The notes under the pieces: generated by a model
The model's database searches: none
What the model was told of the DNA's origin: nothing
Seen by the model: only the letters and a program-made list of their open reading frames with translations
Translations under genes and position numbers: made by a program
Origin: Microbacterium oleivorans
GTDB taxonomy: Bacteria > Actinomycetota > Actinomycetes > Actinomycetales > Microbacteriaceae
Reading direction: 5' to 3'
Assembly (NCBI RefSeq): GCF_001691565.1
Contig: NZ_MAYO01000003.1
Span: 1,464,766-1,528,765, forward strand
DNA: 64,000 nt
Part shown: one piece after another, positions 1-7,725 of the stretch
Numbering within the stretch: the stretch's first letter is position 1
Layout: each line of letters starts with the position of its first letter

Positions 1-537
1 CTCGGGTACCGAGCCGTAATGCTTCTTCAGGACCGAGGTGCGAAGCCCCAGACCCAGATCGGATGCCGGGACCACCGACACCTCACCGGTGGACTCGTCG
101 ATGAGCTCCACCTCGACGAGGGTCTCGACGATCTCCTGGCCGTAGGCGCCGATGTTCTGGATGGGTGCCGCGCCCGTGGTGCCGGGGATGCCCGCCATCG
201 CCTCGATGCCGCTGAGTCCCGCCGCGACCGTCTGCGCGACGAGGTCATCCCAGGAGTGGCCCGCCTGCACCTTGAGTCGCACATGACCGGGGTTCGGCGA
301 AGGCAACCGCTCGATGCCGGTCGTCCGGACGAGGATCACGGTGCCGTCGAACTCGTCGTCGGCGAAGAGCAGATTCGAGCCGCCGCCGAGCACCAGCCAC
401 CGCTCCCCCGCGGCCCAGACGTCGCGGAGCGCGTCGGCGACCTCGTCGGTCGAGCGCGCCTCGACCATGCGATGAGGCGTTCCACCGACGCGCAGCGTTG
501 TGAGCTGCGAGAGGGGGACGGGCGTGATCTCGGGCAT
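1..537 (-). CDS. murB: UDP-N-acetylenolpyruvoylglucosamine reductase, N-terminal part
   Basis: Cytoplasmic FAD enzyme that reduces enolpyruvyl-UDP-GlcNAc to UDP-MurNAc with NADPH, an early step of peptidoglycan precursor synthesis. The visible 179 residues begin MPEITPVPLS and carry the FAD-binding GGGSNLL motif near residue 50 and the family signature AGIPGTTGAAPIQNIGAYGQ near residues 115-135, followed by SDLGLGFRTS. The C-terminal half lies beyond the window edge. The ATG overlaps the stop of the upstream MaoC-type gene as TGATG, so translation is probably coupled and the three genes form one operon. Identification is secure. Confidence 0.95.
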   Translation of the reverse strand, partial: MPEITPVPLSQLTTLRVGGTPHRMVEARSTDEVADALRDVWAAGERWLVLGGGSNLLFADDEFDGTVILVRTTGIERLPSPNPGHVRLKVQAGHSWDDLVAQTVAAGLSGIEAMAGIPGTTGAAPIQNIGAYGQEIVETLVEVELIDESTGEVSVVPASDLGLGLRTSVLKKHYGSVPE

Positions 538-944
538 CAGGATGCCGCGCGGACGCGCACCTGCGCTTTGCCGAGGACCGTCGTGCCGTCGTGGCTGACG
601 GTCAGATCGATGCGCACGGCGTCATCGTCGACCGCGCCGACCTTCGCGACGACGGTGACGTCGGCGCCGGTCTCGGTGTCGACGACGACGGGGCGCGTGA
701 AGCGGACGCCGTACTCGAGGATGCGGCCGGAGTCCCCCAGCCATTCGACGATCGTCTCGACGGCGAGGCCCATCGTGAGCATGCCGTGGGCGAGGACGCC
801 GGGCAGGCCGACGCGCGCGGCGACGGCGTCGTTGTAGTGGATGGGGTTGAGGTCCCCCGACGCGCCCGCATAGCGGACGAGGGAGGTCCTCGTCAGGTGG
901 ACGGTGCGCTCGGCGACGACGGTGCCGATCTCGAGAGTGGTCAT
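537..944 (-). CDS. MaoC/hot-dog dehydratase, HadB-like subunit
   Basis: Single hot-dog (R)-hydroxyacyl dehydratase of 135 residues. The hydratase-2 motif is visible near residues 28-48 as YAGASGDLNPIHYND, with the Asp/His pair that activates water, followed by GVLAHGMLTMGLA. It overlaps the stop of the next gene upstream by ATGA and ends in the murB start codon, so it sits in the middle of a tight three-gene operon. Paired with the FAS1-like subunit it resembles mycobacterial HadA/HadB, the 3-hydroxyacyl-ACP dehydratase of fatty-acid elongation. The substrate here is inferred from that pairing, not from sequence. Confidence 0.88.
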   Translation of the reverse strand: MTTLEIGTVVAERTVHLTRTSLVRYAGASGDLNPIHYNDAVAARVGLPGVLAHGMLTMGLAVETIVEWLGDSGRILEYGVRFTRPVVVDTETGADVTVVAKVGAVDDDAVRIDLTVSHDGTTVLGKAQVRVRAAS

Positions 945-1387
945 TCGTCTCCTCCGACCAGCAGGACGGAGGTCGCGGTGACGACGTGATCGCCACCGGC
1001 ATCCGTGATCTCGGCCTCGCTCGTCACCATCGCGCCCTTGCCGAAGGCGCGGATGCCGGTGACCGTGAGACGCCCGGTCAGCTCGTCGCCGGCGACGATG
1101 GGCCGCGTGTAGCGGAACCGCTGCTCGGCGTGGACGACGCGCTCGAGCACGATGCCGGAGCCCGGTTCGCTCAGCAGCTGCTGCAGCGTGAGGTCCTGGA
1201 TCACCATCGCGAAGGTGGGCGGCGCGACGACGTCGGCGTAGCCGAGATCCCGGGCAGCGGCGGGGTCGTCGTGCTGCGGGTCGGTGGCGAACACGGCGCG
1301 GGCGAACTCGCGCACCTTCTCGCGACCGACGAGGTACGGGGCGGTCGGCGGGAACGCGCGACCGAGCAACTCGGGATTCACAGGCAC
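941..1387 (-). CDS. FAS1-like/MaoC N-terminal dehydratase subunit, HadA-like
   Basis: 148 residues matching the FAS1-like dehydratase N-terminal hot-dog family: VGREKVREFARAVFATDP near the N terminus, DVVAPPTFAMV in the middle and the FRYTRPIVAGDEL strand. The family lacks the catalytic Asp/His of its MaoC partner and works as the second subunit of a heterodimer. It starts at GTG; a TAGGAT box lies exactly six bases upstream, so the transcript is probably leaderless and this is the operon promoter. Stop and next start overlap as ATGA. Confidence 0.88.
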   Translation of the reverse strand: MPVNPELLGRAFPPTAPYLVGREKVREFARAVFATDPQHDDPAAARDLGYADVVAPPTFAMVIQDLTLQQLLSEPGSGIVLERVVHAEQRFRYTRPIVAGDELTGRLTVTGIRAFGKGAMVTSEAEITDAGGDHVVTATSVLLVGGDE

Positions 1388-1420
1388 CGGACGATCCTAC
1401 CGTCCGGGTCCCGAGCGGGC

Positions 1421-2218
1421 TCAGCGCGCGCGGTGTGCGCGCACCGCCTTGATCCCGAGCTGGATTGCGATGAAGGTGAGATAGATCGCGAACAGGACGT
1501 TCGCCGTGAACGGATCGACGAGCGTCGCGAGCCACGCGCCGAGCGCGGTCGTCGTGCAGGCCGCCACACCGATGACGGCGGCCGCGACGAGGTCGACGTT
1601 GTGGCGTCGGAGGTTGCCGACCGTGCCCGAGATGGCGGTCGGGATCATCATGAGGAGCGACGTGCCCTTGGCGACGAGATCGCTCGTCCCGAAGAGGAAC
1701 ATGAGCGCCGGCACGACGATGACGCCGCCGCCGACGCCGAGCAGGCCCGCCATGATCCCGGTGAAGACTCCGAGAACCGCCAAGCCGGCCCCGATTCCCC
1801 AGGTCAGCGGCAGCTCCGCCTCGCGCGACGGGACGACGATGAAGAGCATCACGATCACCACGACGAGGAACGCGATGAACCCCCAGCGGATGACGTTCTG
1901 AGACAACCGCGCGAGCAGCCACGTGCCGATCTGCGCCCCGACGACCGCGCCCGCGGCGAGGATGATCGCGGGGATCCACGCCACAGCATCGACGACCGCG
2001 TAAGAGATGACGCCGACGGCCGCCGTCGGCACGATCGCCGCGAGCGACGTGCCTGCCGCGCGGCGCTGATCGAAGACGAGGAGCGTCAGCAGGAGCGGGA
2101 CGATGACGGTGCCGCCGCCCACGCCGAACATGCCCGACATGAGCCCGGCGAGCAGGCCGATCGCGAGCGCGCCGAGGTAGTAGCGGGCGTTGCGGTCGGT
2201 CGTTGCGGGCGCGGTCAC
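1421..2218 (-). CDS. Sulfite exporter TauE/SafE family membrane protein
   Basis: 265-residue inner-membrane protein with about eight hydrophobic helices and the two characteristic repeats LMSGMFGVGGGTVIVP and IMAGLLGVGGGVIVVP that begin each half of TauE/SafE (DUF81) proteins. The family exports small organic or inorganic sulfur anions such as sulfite or sulfoacetate; substrate cannot be told from sequence. The frame is open further upstream, but that part is Arg/Pro-rich and has no usable start, so I take the GTG that overlaps the stop of a nine-codon leader reading frame. Divergent from the lactonase gene. Confidence 0.87.
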   Translation of the reverse strand: MTAPATTDRNARYYLGALAIGLLAGLMSGMFGVGGGTVIVPLLLTLLVFDQRRAAGTSLAAIVPTAAVGVISYAVVDAVAWIPAIILAAGAVVGAQIGTWLLARLSQNVIRWGFIAFLVVVIVMLFIVVPSREAELPLTWGIGAGLAVLGVFTGIMAGLLGVGGGVIVVPALMFLFGTSDLVAKGTSLLMMIPTAISGTVGNLRRHNVDLVAAAVIGVAACTTTALGAWLATLVDPFTANVLFAIYLTFIAIQLGIKAVRAHRAR

Positions 2219-2256
2219 GGGAGCAGATCCGACTCGAAACGCATGCGTCGACCCTA
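2215..2256 (-). promoter_or_regulatory. Leaderless promoter and nine-codon leader frame for the TauE/SafE gene
   Basis: A TAGGGT box (2251-2256) is followed after six bases by ATG (2244), which opens a nine-codon frame, MRFESDLLP, ending in TGA. The TGA overlaps the exporter GTG as GTGA. The exporter GTG has no Shine-Dalgarno sequence, so it would depend on translation of this frame. A single-base frameshift in the real N terminus would give the same picture. Confidence 0.5.
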
Positions 2257-2306
2257 CTCCCGGGCGGACGCGGCGCCGCTCGCGGGGAGCGGCATACGAT
2301 CGATCC

Positions 2307-3341
2307 ATGTCGTCTTCACTCGTCCTCGTGGCCAACGCCGGTGACTCGTCGATCAGCACCTTCCGCGTGACCGATGACGGACTCCAACGGCTCGCCGTCA
2401 CCTCCGGGACCACCGGCTGCTCGAACTTCGCCGTCGATGCGGAGCGGGGCCTCGTGTACGCGTCCGTGAAGGCCGACGACGACGACGGGGATGCCGGCAT
2501 CCTCACCCTCTCCCTGAATCGGGAGACCGGCGAATTGACCAGTCTCTCTCGGGTTGCGTTGCCGGGCGGGGCCATGAACTACCTCTCTCTCACCCGCGGC
2601 GGATCGGCGCTCCTCGGCGCTGCGTACTCGGGCGGGTACGGCATCGTGTGCGGCGTCGACGACGCCGGCGTCGTCTCCCCGCCTGTCGCGGAGGTGCACC
2701 TCCCCCGGCTGCACTCCGTGCTCGCGAGCGGCGATGGCCGCCACGTCTACTTCGTCTCGCTCGAGACCGACCTCGTCGCCCAGTGCACGCTGGAAGCGGA
2801 CCTCGCCCTGACCCCGCTCGACCCGCCGACCGCGGCCGCCCCGGACGGCAGCGGCCCGCGGCACCTCGCGTTCAGCGACGACGAGAGAAGCGTCTACGTC
2901 CTCACCGAGTTCACCGGCGAGGTCCTGCGATACCGTCGCGACCCGTCGACGGGAGCGCTCGACCTGGTCGATGCCACGCAGGCCCACGACCCGTCCGAGA
3001 AACTCCGCCACAGCGTCATCGACGAGGACCCGCGCGAGAACCATTACGTCTGGGGCGCGGACATCCACCTCACGGACGGCGTCGTGTGGGCGTCGGAGCG
3101 CACCGCGAGCACTCTCGCGGCTCTGCGCATCCTCGACGATGGGTCGCTGTCGGAACCCACCGGGTTCGTCGCGACCGAGACGCAACCGCGCGGGTTCGCC
3201 GTCAGCCCCGACCGCCGACTCCTCGTCGCCGCCGGTGAAGGGTCGACGACCGTGTCGCTCTACCGCGTCGACGGAACCGACCTGCATCTGCAGGGACGGT
3301 ACGAGACAGGCCGCGGCGCGAACTGGGTGCGCTTCGCCTGA
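2307..3341 (+). CDS. Lactonase family beta-propeller protein (6-phosphogluconolactonase-like)
   Basis: 344-residue protein of the YbhE/Pgl-type seven-bladed beta-propeller family (lactonase, Pfam family PF10282). Blade-type repeats are visible, for example SISTFRVTDDGL near the N terminus, ILTLSLNRETGELTSL, VLRYRRDPSTGALDLV and the C-terminal TQPRGFAVSPDRRLLVAAGE followed by VSLYRVDG. The family hydrolyses 6-phosphogluconolactone or acts on other cyclic esters; no pentose-phosphate genes are adjacent. The ATG lies six bases after TACGAT, indicating a leaderless transcript. No signal peptide, so cytoplasmic. Confidence 0.85.
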   Translation: MSSSLVLVANAGDSSISTFRVTDDGLQRLAVTSGTTGCSNFAVDAERGLVYASVKADDDDGDAGILTLSLNRETGELTSLSRVALPGGAMNYLSLTRGGSALLGAAYSGGYGIVCGVDDAGVVSPPVAEVHLPRLHSVLASGDGRHVYFVSLETDLVAQCTLEADLALTPLDPPTAAAPDGSGPRHLAFSDDERSVYVLTEFTGEVLRYRRDPSTGALDLVDATQAHDPSEKLRHSVIDEDPRENHYVWGADIHLTDGVVWASERTASTLAALRILDDGSLSEPTGFVATETQPRGFAVSPDRRLLVAAGEGSTTVSLYRVDGTDLHLQGRYETGRGANWVRFA

Positions 3342-3364
3342 CCCCGCTCAGCGGGACAACCCGC

Positions 3365-3922
3365 TCAGCGCAGGAACTGCTCGGGGTCGAACTCGTCGAT
3401 CGGGATGATCCGCACGCGGGGAAGCTGCGCATCGAACGCGCTCGCGTCGTACTCGAGATCGAAGAAGCGGATGCCGGGGATCTGAGCGAACCCGGCGTTG
3501 CGGAACTCCTCGAAGGCCAGCACGCCGACGCGACGCGAGCCGTCGGCGAGGACGCCGAGATCGTCGACGAAGTCGCCGTCGTGGCTGACGAGGACGACGT
3601 CGTCACCGTGGCTCTGAAGCGCCTGGAGCGTCCGCTGGATGGCGAGGTCGACGACCTTCTCGTCCGCGTCGCCCGACAGCGGGACGGGCTGGTAGCCGAG
3701 CGCGAGCAGCGCCTGCACGAACGACATCGGCAGGTTCGTCGAGGCGTTGAGGAAGAACAGTCCGCGCGCGTCCTGATTCCACTGGTCGGCGACGAAGGAG
3801 AGGATGCGGTCCCACCGGGGCCGCTCGTCGGGCTGAGGACGTCGCCCCAGGATCGATCCGCCGAGGGTCGCGTCGATGTTCTCACCGTCGACGAGAATCC
3901 AGGTCCTCCGATTGCCGGCCAT
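3365..3922 (-). CDS. NYN/LabA-like domain protein (PIN-fold RNase-like)
   Basis: 185 residues matching the NYN (DUF88) family of PIN-like nucleases: ILVDGENIDATLGG at the N terminus gives the first acidic residue, DADEKVVDLAIQ the second acidic cluster and VVLVSHDGDFVDDLGVL the third, the usual three-Asp metal site. Such proteins are thought to be single-strand RNases; the target is unknown. A GGAGGAGG Shine-Dalgarno sequence lies just before the chosen ATG; the frame is open upstream but that part looks like untranslated leader. Convergent with the lactonase gene, separated by 23 bases. Confidence 0.85.
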   Translation of the reverse strand: MAGNRRTWILVDGENIDATLGGSILGRRPQPDERPRWDRILSFVADQWNQDARGLFFLNASTNLPMSFVQALLALGYQPVPLSGDADEKVVDLAIQRTLQALQSHGDDVVLVSHDGDFVDDLGVLADGSRRVGVLAFEEFRNAGFAQIPGIRFFDLEYDASAFDAQLPRVRIIPIDEFDPEQFLR

Positions 3923-4001
3923 GCCGCCTCCTCCGCGCGCTCCGGAGCTGTGCCGGCGCGCCCGACTCATCCTAGGCGGCGGGCCGGCCCCCGCCTTCTC
4001 G

Positions 4002-5729
4002 TCACCAGCGCCGGCCGAACACCCCTGCCAGGAGCGCATGCCCGAGCGGGAGCAGAGAGCCCGTCATCAGCACCCCGCCCAGGACCGGGTCCTCCGGACG
4101 CAGCGTCGCACCGCCGATGAGCAGCGCGGCGAACACGAGGCCCGAGAGGGTGCGCCTGCCCAGCTGCTCCAGCCGGGCGACCCGCCGCTCCAGCGCCGGA
4201 TCGGGGAACGAGACCCGACGGTCCTCGATCCGCGTGAGGAACCCGTCCACCCGCCCCGGCAGCCGTGACGCCGTGGTGATGCCGGTCACGGCGCGGCGCA
4301 GGACGTCGGCGACGGCGTTGCGACCTTCCTCGCGGACGAGCCGCGAGGCGTAGGGCTCGACGGCGTCCCAGAGGTTGAAGGCCGGATCCAGCGCACTGCA
4401 GACGCCCGACGTGAGCGACATCGCGCGCACGATGAGCAGGAAGTTCTCGGGCAGCTGGAACGGCAGCGACCGCACGACGTCCTGGAACTCGATCGCGAAC
4501 GCGCGGAACTCCCGCGGGTCCACCTCGCGGAGCTCGGCGAAGCCCATGCCGCCGAAGCGGGCGAACAGCTGCGTCATGGCGCGCTCGAGCTCGGTCGTGT
4601 CGGCGCTGGGCAGGAGGACGCCCACGTCGCGGATGCTCTGGACGAGCGCGACGCCGTCACGGGCGGCGACGGCGATCATGAGGCGGCGAAGTCCGTTGCG
4701 CAGGCTCGGCGGAACCTCGCCCATCATGCCGAAGTCGATGAAGGTGAGGCGCCACGGCGGAGCGCCGGCACCGGCGGCATCCGTCCCCGTCAGCGGCGTC
4801 ACGAAGATGTTGCCCGGGTGCGGATCGGCGTGGAAGAAGCCGTGGGTGAAGACCTGATCGAACATGACCGAGGCGAACACCTGGGCGACCTCCGCCGGGT
4901 CGATCCCCGCCGCGAGGAGCGCCTCGTGATCGGTGATCTTGATCGCCGTGACGTCCTCGAGCGTCAGGGTGCGTCGCGAGGTCCGCTCCCAGACGACCGC
5001 GGGGACCCCGACGCGGGGGTCACCGGCGAAGTCCGCCGCGAAGCGTTCGCCGTTGGCCGCCTCGTGCAGGTAGTCGATCTCCTCCAGGCTCGTCTCGGCG
5101 AACTCTTCGACGAGCTGCGGCGCATCGACGCGGTCCGAGACGATGCGGACGTGGCTGAGCCAACGACCGACGCGGCGGAGTGCGGCGAGATCCGTGTCGA
5201 CGATCCGCTGGATGCCGGGGCGCTGCACCTTCACGACGACCGCGTCGAGTCCCGTGAGGGCGGCATCTTCCTCCGCCAGCCGAGCCCGATGGGCCTGACC
5301 GAGGGATGCCGCCGCCACCGGTACCGTCTCGACGCCGGCGAAACCGCGGTCGAGCGGAACGCCCAGCTGTCCTTCGGCCTCGGCGCGGATCTCGGGGAAC
5401 GGGACCGCCGGAACCTCGTCCTGCAGTCCCTCCAGTTCTTTCGTGATCTCGGGCGGCAGGACGTCCAGGCGCGACGACATGAACTGGCCGACCTTGATCA
5501 TCAGGCCGCCGAGGTCGATCGCGAGCCCGTGGAAGCGGCGCGCGATGCGCTGCATGCGTGCCGAACGCCCTCGCACGCCGATCCAGCCGAGGCCGATGCG
5601 TGGCAGGAAGAGCTCGAACCACCACGTGACGACGAGTGCTCTCGCCGCGAAGCGGAGGATGCGTCGGTAGCGCGCCCGCGCGTGGCGGTCGTCGGGAAGG
5701 TTCTCGCCTTCCCGACGCCGTGCTGCCAC
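4002..5729 (-). CDS. ABC1/AarF/UbiB-family atypical kinase
   Basis: 575-residue member of the ABC1 kinase-like family. Signature elements are visible in order: LMIKVGQFMSSR (KxGQ motif), VPVAAASLGQAHRA (the Ala-rich loop replacing the glycine loop), FFHADPHPGNIF (catalytic loop) and FIDFGMMGEVP (metal-binding DFG-like). Two C-terminal hydrophobic helices (SGLVFAALLIGGATL and a second) give a membrane anchor. UbiB-type proteins support quinone lipid synthesis or trafficking; since this organism makes menaquinone, a role with isoprenoid lipids is inference. It starts five bases after the PadR stop, so the two are co-transcribed. GTG start chosen. Confidence 0.88.
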   Translation of the reverse strand: MAARRREGENLPDDRHARARYRRILRFAARALVVTWWFELFLPRIGLGWIGVRGRSARMQRIARRFHGLAIDLGGLMIKVGQFMSSRLDVLPPEITKELEGLQDEVPAVPFPEIRAEAEGQLGVPLDRGFAGVETVPVAAASLGQAHRARLAEEDAALTGLDAVVVKVQRPGIQRIVDTDLAALRRVGRWLSHVRIVSDRVDAPQLVEEFAETSLEEIDYLHEAANGERFAADFAGDPRVGVPAVVWERTSRRTLTLEDVTAIKITDHEALLAAGIDPAEVAQVFASVMFDQVFTHGFFHADPHPGNIFVTPLTGTDAAGAGAPPWRLTFIDFGMMGEVPPSLRNGLRRLMIAVAARDGVALVQSIRDVGVLLPSADTTELERAMTQLFARFGGMGFAELREVDPREFRAFAIEFQDVVRSLPFQLPENFLLIVRAMSLTSGVCSALDPAFNLWDAVEPYASRLVREEGRNAVADVLRRAVTGITTASRLPGRVDGFLTRIEDRRVSFPDPALERRVARLEQLGRRTLSGLVFAALLIGGATLRPEDPVLGGVLMTGSLLPLGHALLAGVFGRRW

Positions 5730-5734
5730 GCGGA

Positions 5735-6346
5735 TCAGCCCTGCGCGAGCAGGGCGTAGAGCCGGCGGCGAGCCTCGTCGAGGATCTCCACGGCCTCCGC
5801 CACCTGCTCGGGCGACCCGGTGCGGGCGACCTGTGCCGCTGCCTGAGCCAGCTCGACGCCTGCCTTGGGCAGCGCAGTCGCACGGTGGTGGTGCTCCTTG
5901 GCGGGCGCCGCCGTCTCCCATGGGGCCGACCCCGTCGCCTCTTCGGCGACCATGCGGCCCGCGTCGGTGAGGGAGTACGTCTTCCGACCGCCCGCCTCCT
6001 CGGCGACGATGAGGCCCTCATCGGCGAGCAACTGCAGCGTGGGGTAGACCGAGCCGGCGCTGGGCTTCCACGATCCGCCGCTACGGGAGTCGATCTCCTG
6101 GATGATCTGGTATCCGTGCATGGGCTTCTCGACCAGGAGTGCGAGGACAGCGGTGCGCACGTCACCCCGGCTCATGCGTGAGGGCGTGGGGCGCTGATCG
6201 AAAGACGTTCGGAACTGCTCGAAGGCCTCCATGAGACCGGCGCCGAGGTTGCCGAGATCGAAGCCCTGCGGCCCCGATCCGAACCCGCGGCCGGTGCCGC
6301 CGAAGCCGCCCGAGCCGAAGCCCTGCGAACCGAATGAGCTGTTCAT
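5735..6346 (-). CDS. PadR-family transcriptional regulator
   Basis: 203 residues. A Gly/Phe-rich N-terminal tail of about 45 residues precedes a PadR winged helix: RTAVLALLVEKPMHGYQIIQEI, then SAGSVYPTLQLLADEGLI and the wing GGRKTYSLTDAG. The C-terminal half is helical (VAEAVEILDEARRRLYALL) and likely dimerises. The ATG is preceded by GAAGGAGA. It heads a two-gene operon with the ABC1 kinase. A perfect 14-bp palindrome lies 30 bases upstream of the start, the expected place for autorepression. Similar Gly-rich PadR proteins are common in actinobacteria; the ligand is unknown. Confidence 0.92.
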   Translation of the reverse strand: MNSSFGSQGFGSGGFGGTGRGFGSGPQGFDLGNLGAGLMEAFEQFRTSFDQRPTPSRMSRGDVRTAVLALLVEKPMHGYQIIQEIDSRSGGSWKPSAGSVYPTLQLLADEGLIVAEEAGGRKTYSLTDAGRMVAEEATGSAPWETAAPAKEHHHRATALPKAGVELAQAAAQVARTGSPEQVAEAVEILDEARRRLYALLAQG

Positions 6347-6376
6347 GATGTCTCCTTCAGGTGGTGACCGATACCC

Positions 6377-6390
6377 AACGATATATCGTT
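6377..6390. promoter_or_regulatory. Palindromic operator upstream of the PadR gene
   Basis: AACGATATATCGTT is a perfect 14-bp inverted repeat and one of the few A/T-rich tracts in the area. It lies between the PadR start codon and its likely promoter, so PadR autoregulation is the simplest reading. Confidence 0.55.
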
Positions 6391-6476
6391 CGAAACTGTC
6401 ACGACCCGACCTCAGGAACTTGCCAGGGTTCGTGATCAGGTCTTTTCCCGGCGGGGCGCGGATCGTCGATGCGCAG

Positions 6477-6493
6477 ATAACGTTCGGGTAACG
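6477..6493 (+). promoter_or_regulatory. MtrA-like direct repeat upstream of the wall-associated protein
   Basis: ATAACG and GTAACG are spaced five bases apart, an 11-bp period. This resembles the GTAAC-type direct repeats bound by the actinobacterial response regulator MtrA, which controls cell-wall hydrolases. It lies 100 bases before the start of the secreted transglycosylase-like gene. Resemblance is by eye only. Confidence 0.35.
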
Positions 6494-6592
6494 CTCAGGT
6501 TCGTGCACCAGAGTGGGCGACTCGTGCCCGCCCGAACGGTCACGCACGCTCCCTGGGGGCGTGTCCTCGCTACACGGAACCATTACTTCTGC

Positions 6593-7633
6593 ATGCCTAC
6601 TGACTCGAACTCCCCCGCCACACGCCGATCCATCCGCTCCACCCGAACCGAAGAACGTCGGCTCCGCCGCCGCCCGGTTCTCGTCCTCTCGACGCTGACC
6701 ACAGCGTTCGTGATCGCCGCAAGCGCGACGGCCATGACACCCGCTCCGCAGGACGCGCAGGCCGAGACCACGGCTCCCGCCATCGCTCTCGCCTCGTTCT
6801 CGCGGACCCTCCCCGACTCCCTGACCGACGGCGTCGCGACCTCGGCGCCGCAGTCCGAGATCCGCTCGACGCTGGATGAGGCGAAGGCCGCGGTGGCCGC
6901 ATCCACCGACGTCACCGCCGACATCGCAGCGTCGAAGCTCGACGTCGGGACGAAGGACACGACCGTGTCCACCGATGGCTTGGCGAAGGCCGTCGACGAG
7001 TTGGAGTCCGTCTCCGCTCTTCCTCTCCTGCTCGACACCCGCGATGCCACCGAGGCCGTGGAAGCCGAGGTCGCGACGGTGACGGAGAAGACCAGCGCGC
7101 TGCGCGGCCGTCTCGACGCGGCCGTCGAGAAGGAGAAGGAACGCGTCGCCGAGGAGAAGCGCAAGGCCGAGGCCGCCAAGAAGGCCGCCGCCGAGAAGAA
7201 GGCTGCCGAAGAGGCCGCCCAGGCCAGTGCCTCGCGCTCGGCGTCCTCCTCGTCCGGGTCCTCCTCGTCCGGCTCCTCCTCGTCCAGCTCCTCCTCGTCC
7301 AGCGCCGCTCCCTCCAGTGGCGGCACGTCGGCCGCGGCCGCCAAGGCCACCGCTCGCGCCATGCTCGGCGATTACGGCTGGGGCGACGACCAGTACTCCT
7401 GCCTCGTCTCACTGTGGAACAAGGAGTCCGGTTGGAACTACCGCGCCTCCAACCCGTCCAGCGGTGCCTACGGCATCCCGCAGGCCCTCCCCGGCAGCAA
7501 GATGGGAAGCGTCGCGTCCGACTGGCGCACCAACCCCGCCACCCAGATCGCGTGGGGCTTCGGCTACATCGACAGTCGCTACGGCAGCCCCTGCGGCGCC
7601 TGGGGCCACTCGCAGTCCGCGGGCTGGTACTGA
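6593..7633 (+). CDS. Secreted lytic transglycosylase-like protein with Ser-rich linker
   Basis: 346 residues. An Arg-rich N terminus is followed by a membrane/signal segment (PVLVLSTLTTAFVIAASATA, near residues 29-48) ending before DAQAE. Then come an Ala/Glu/Lys coiled-coil region near residues 165-210 (EKEKERVAEEKRKAEAAKKA), a serine/glycine linker encoded by short repeats near 215-245, and a C-terminal domain of about 90 residues with SLWNKESGWNYRASNPSSGA followed by YGIPQA. That is the glutamate-centred fold of transglycosylase/aggregation-promoting-factor-like proteins, so peptidoglycan cleavage outside the membrane is likely. The first ATG after the leader was chosen; no strong Shine-Dalgarno site is seen. 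Confidence 0.82.
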   Translation: MPTDSNSPATRRSIRSTRTEERRLRRRPVLVLSTLTTAFVIAASATAMTPAPQDAQAETTAPAIALASFSRTLPDSLTDGVATSAPQSEIRSTLDEAKAAVAASTDVTADIAASKLDVGTKDTTVSTDGLAKAVDELESVSALPLLLDTRDATEAVEAEVATVTEKTSALRGRLDAAVEKEKERVAEEKRKAEAAKKAAAEKKAAEEAAQASASRSASSSSGSSSSGSSSSSSSSSSAAPSSGGTSAAAAKATARAMLGDYGWGDDQYSCLVSLWNKESGWNYRASNPSSGAYGIPQALPGSKMGSVASDWRTNPATQIAWGFGYIDSRYGSPCGAWGHSQSAGWY

Positions 7634-7664
7634 TCGCGGCCTGACACATCACCTGTGACACCGC

Positions 7665-7710
7665 GGATGCCGCGGGTCCCCGACATGACGTCGGCGGGCC
7701 CGCGGCATCC
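7665..7710. terminator. Bidirectional terminator-like inverted repeat built from GGATGCCG
   Basis: GGATGCCGCGGG (7665-7676) pairs perfectly with CCCGCGGCATCC (7699-7710), with a further CCGAC/GTCGG pairing inside the loop. It sits between two convergent genes. There is no T-run, so termination is inferred from position. Confidence 0.55.
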
Positions 7711-7725
7711 GTCGTTCTGCCGGAC

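Noticed and set aside
6400-6592. Riboswitch (c-di-AMP ydaO type) before the secreted transglycosylase-like gene
   Set aside because: Looked for because related wall genes carry one, but the conserved helices and loops are not visible.
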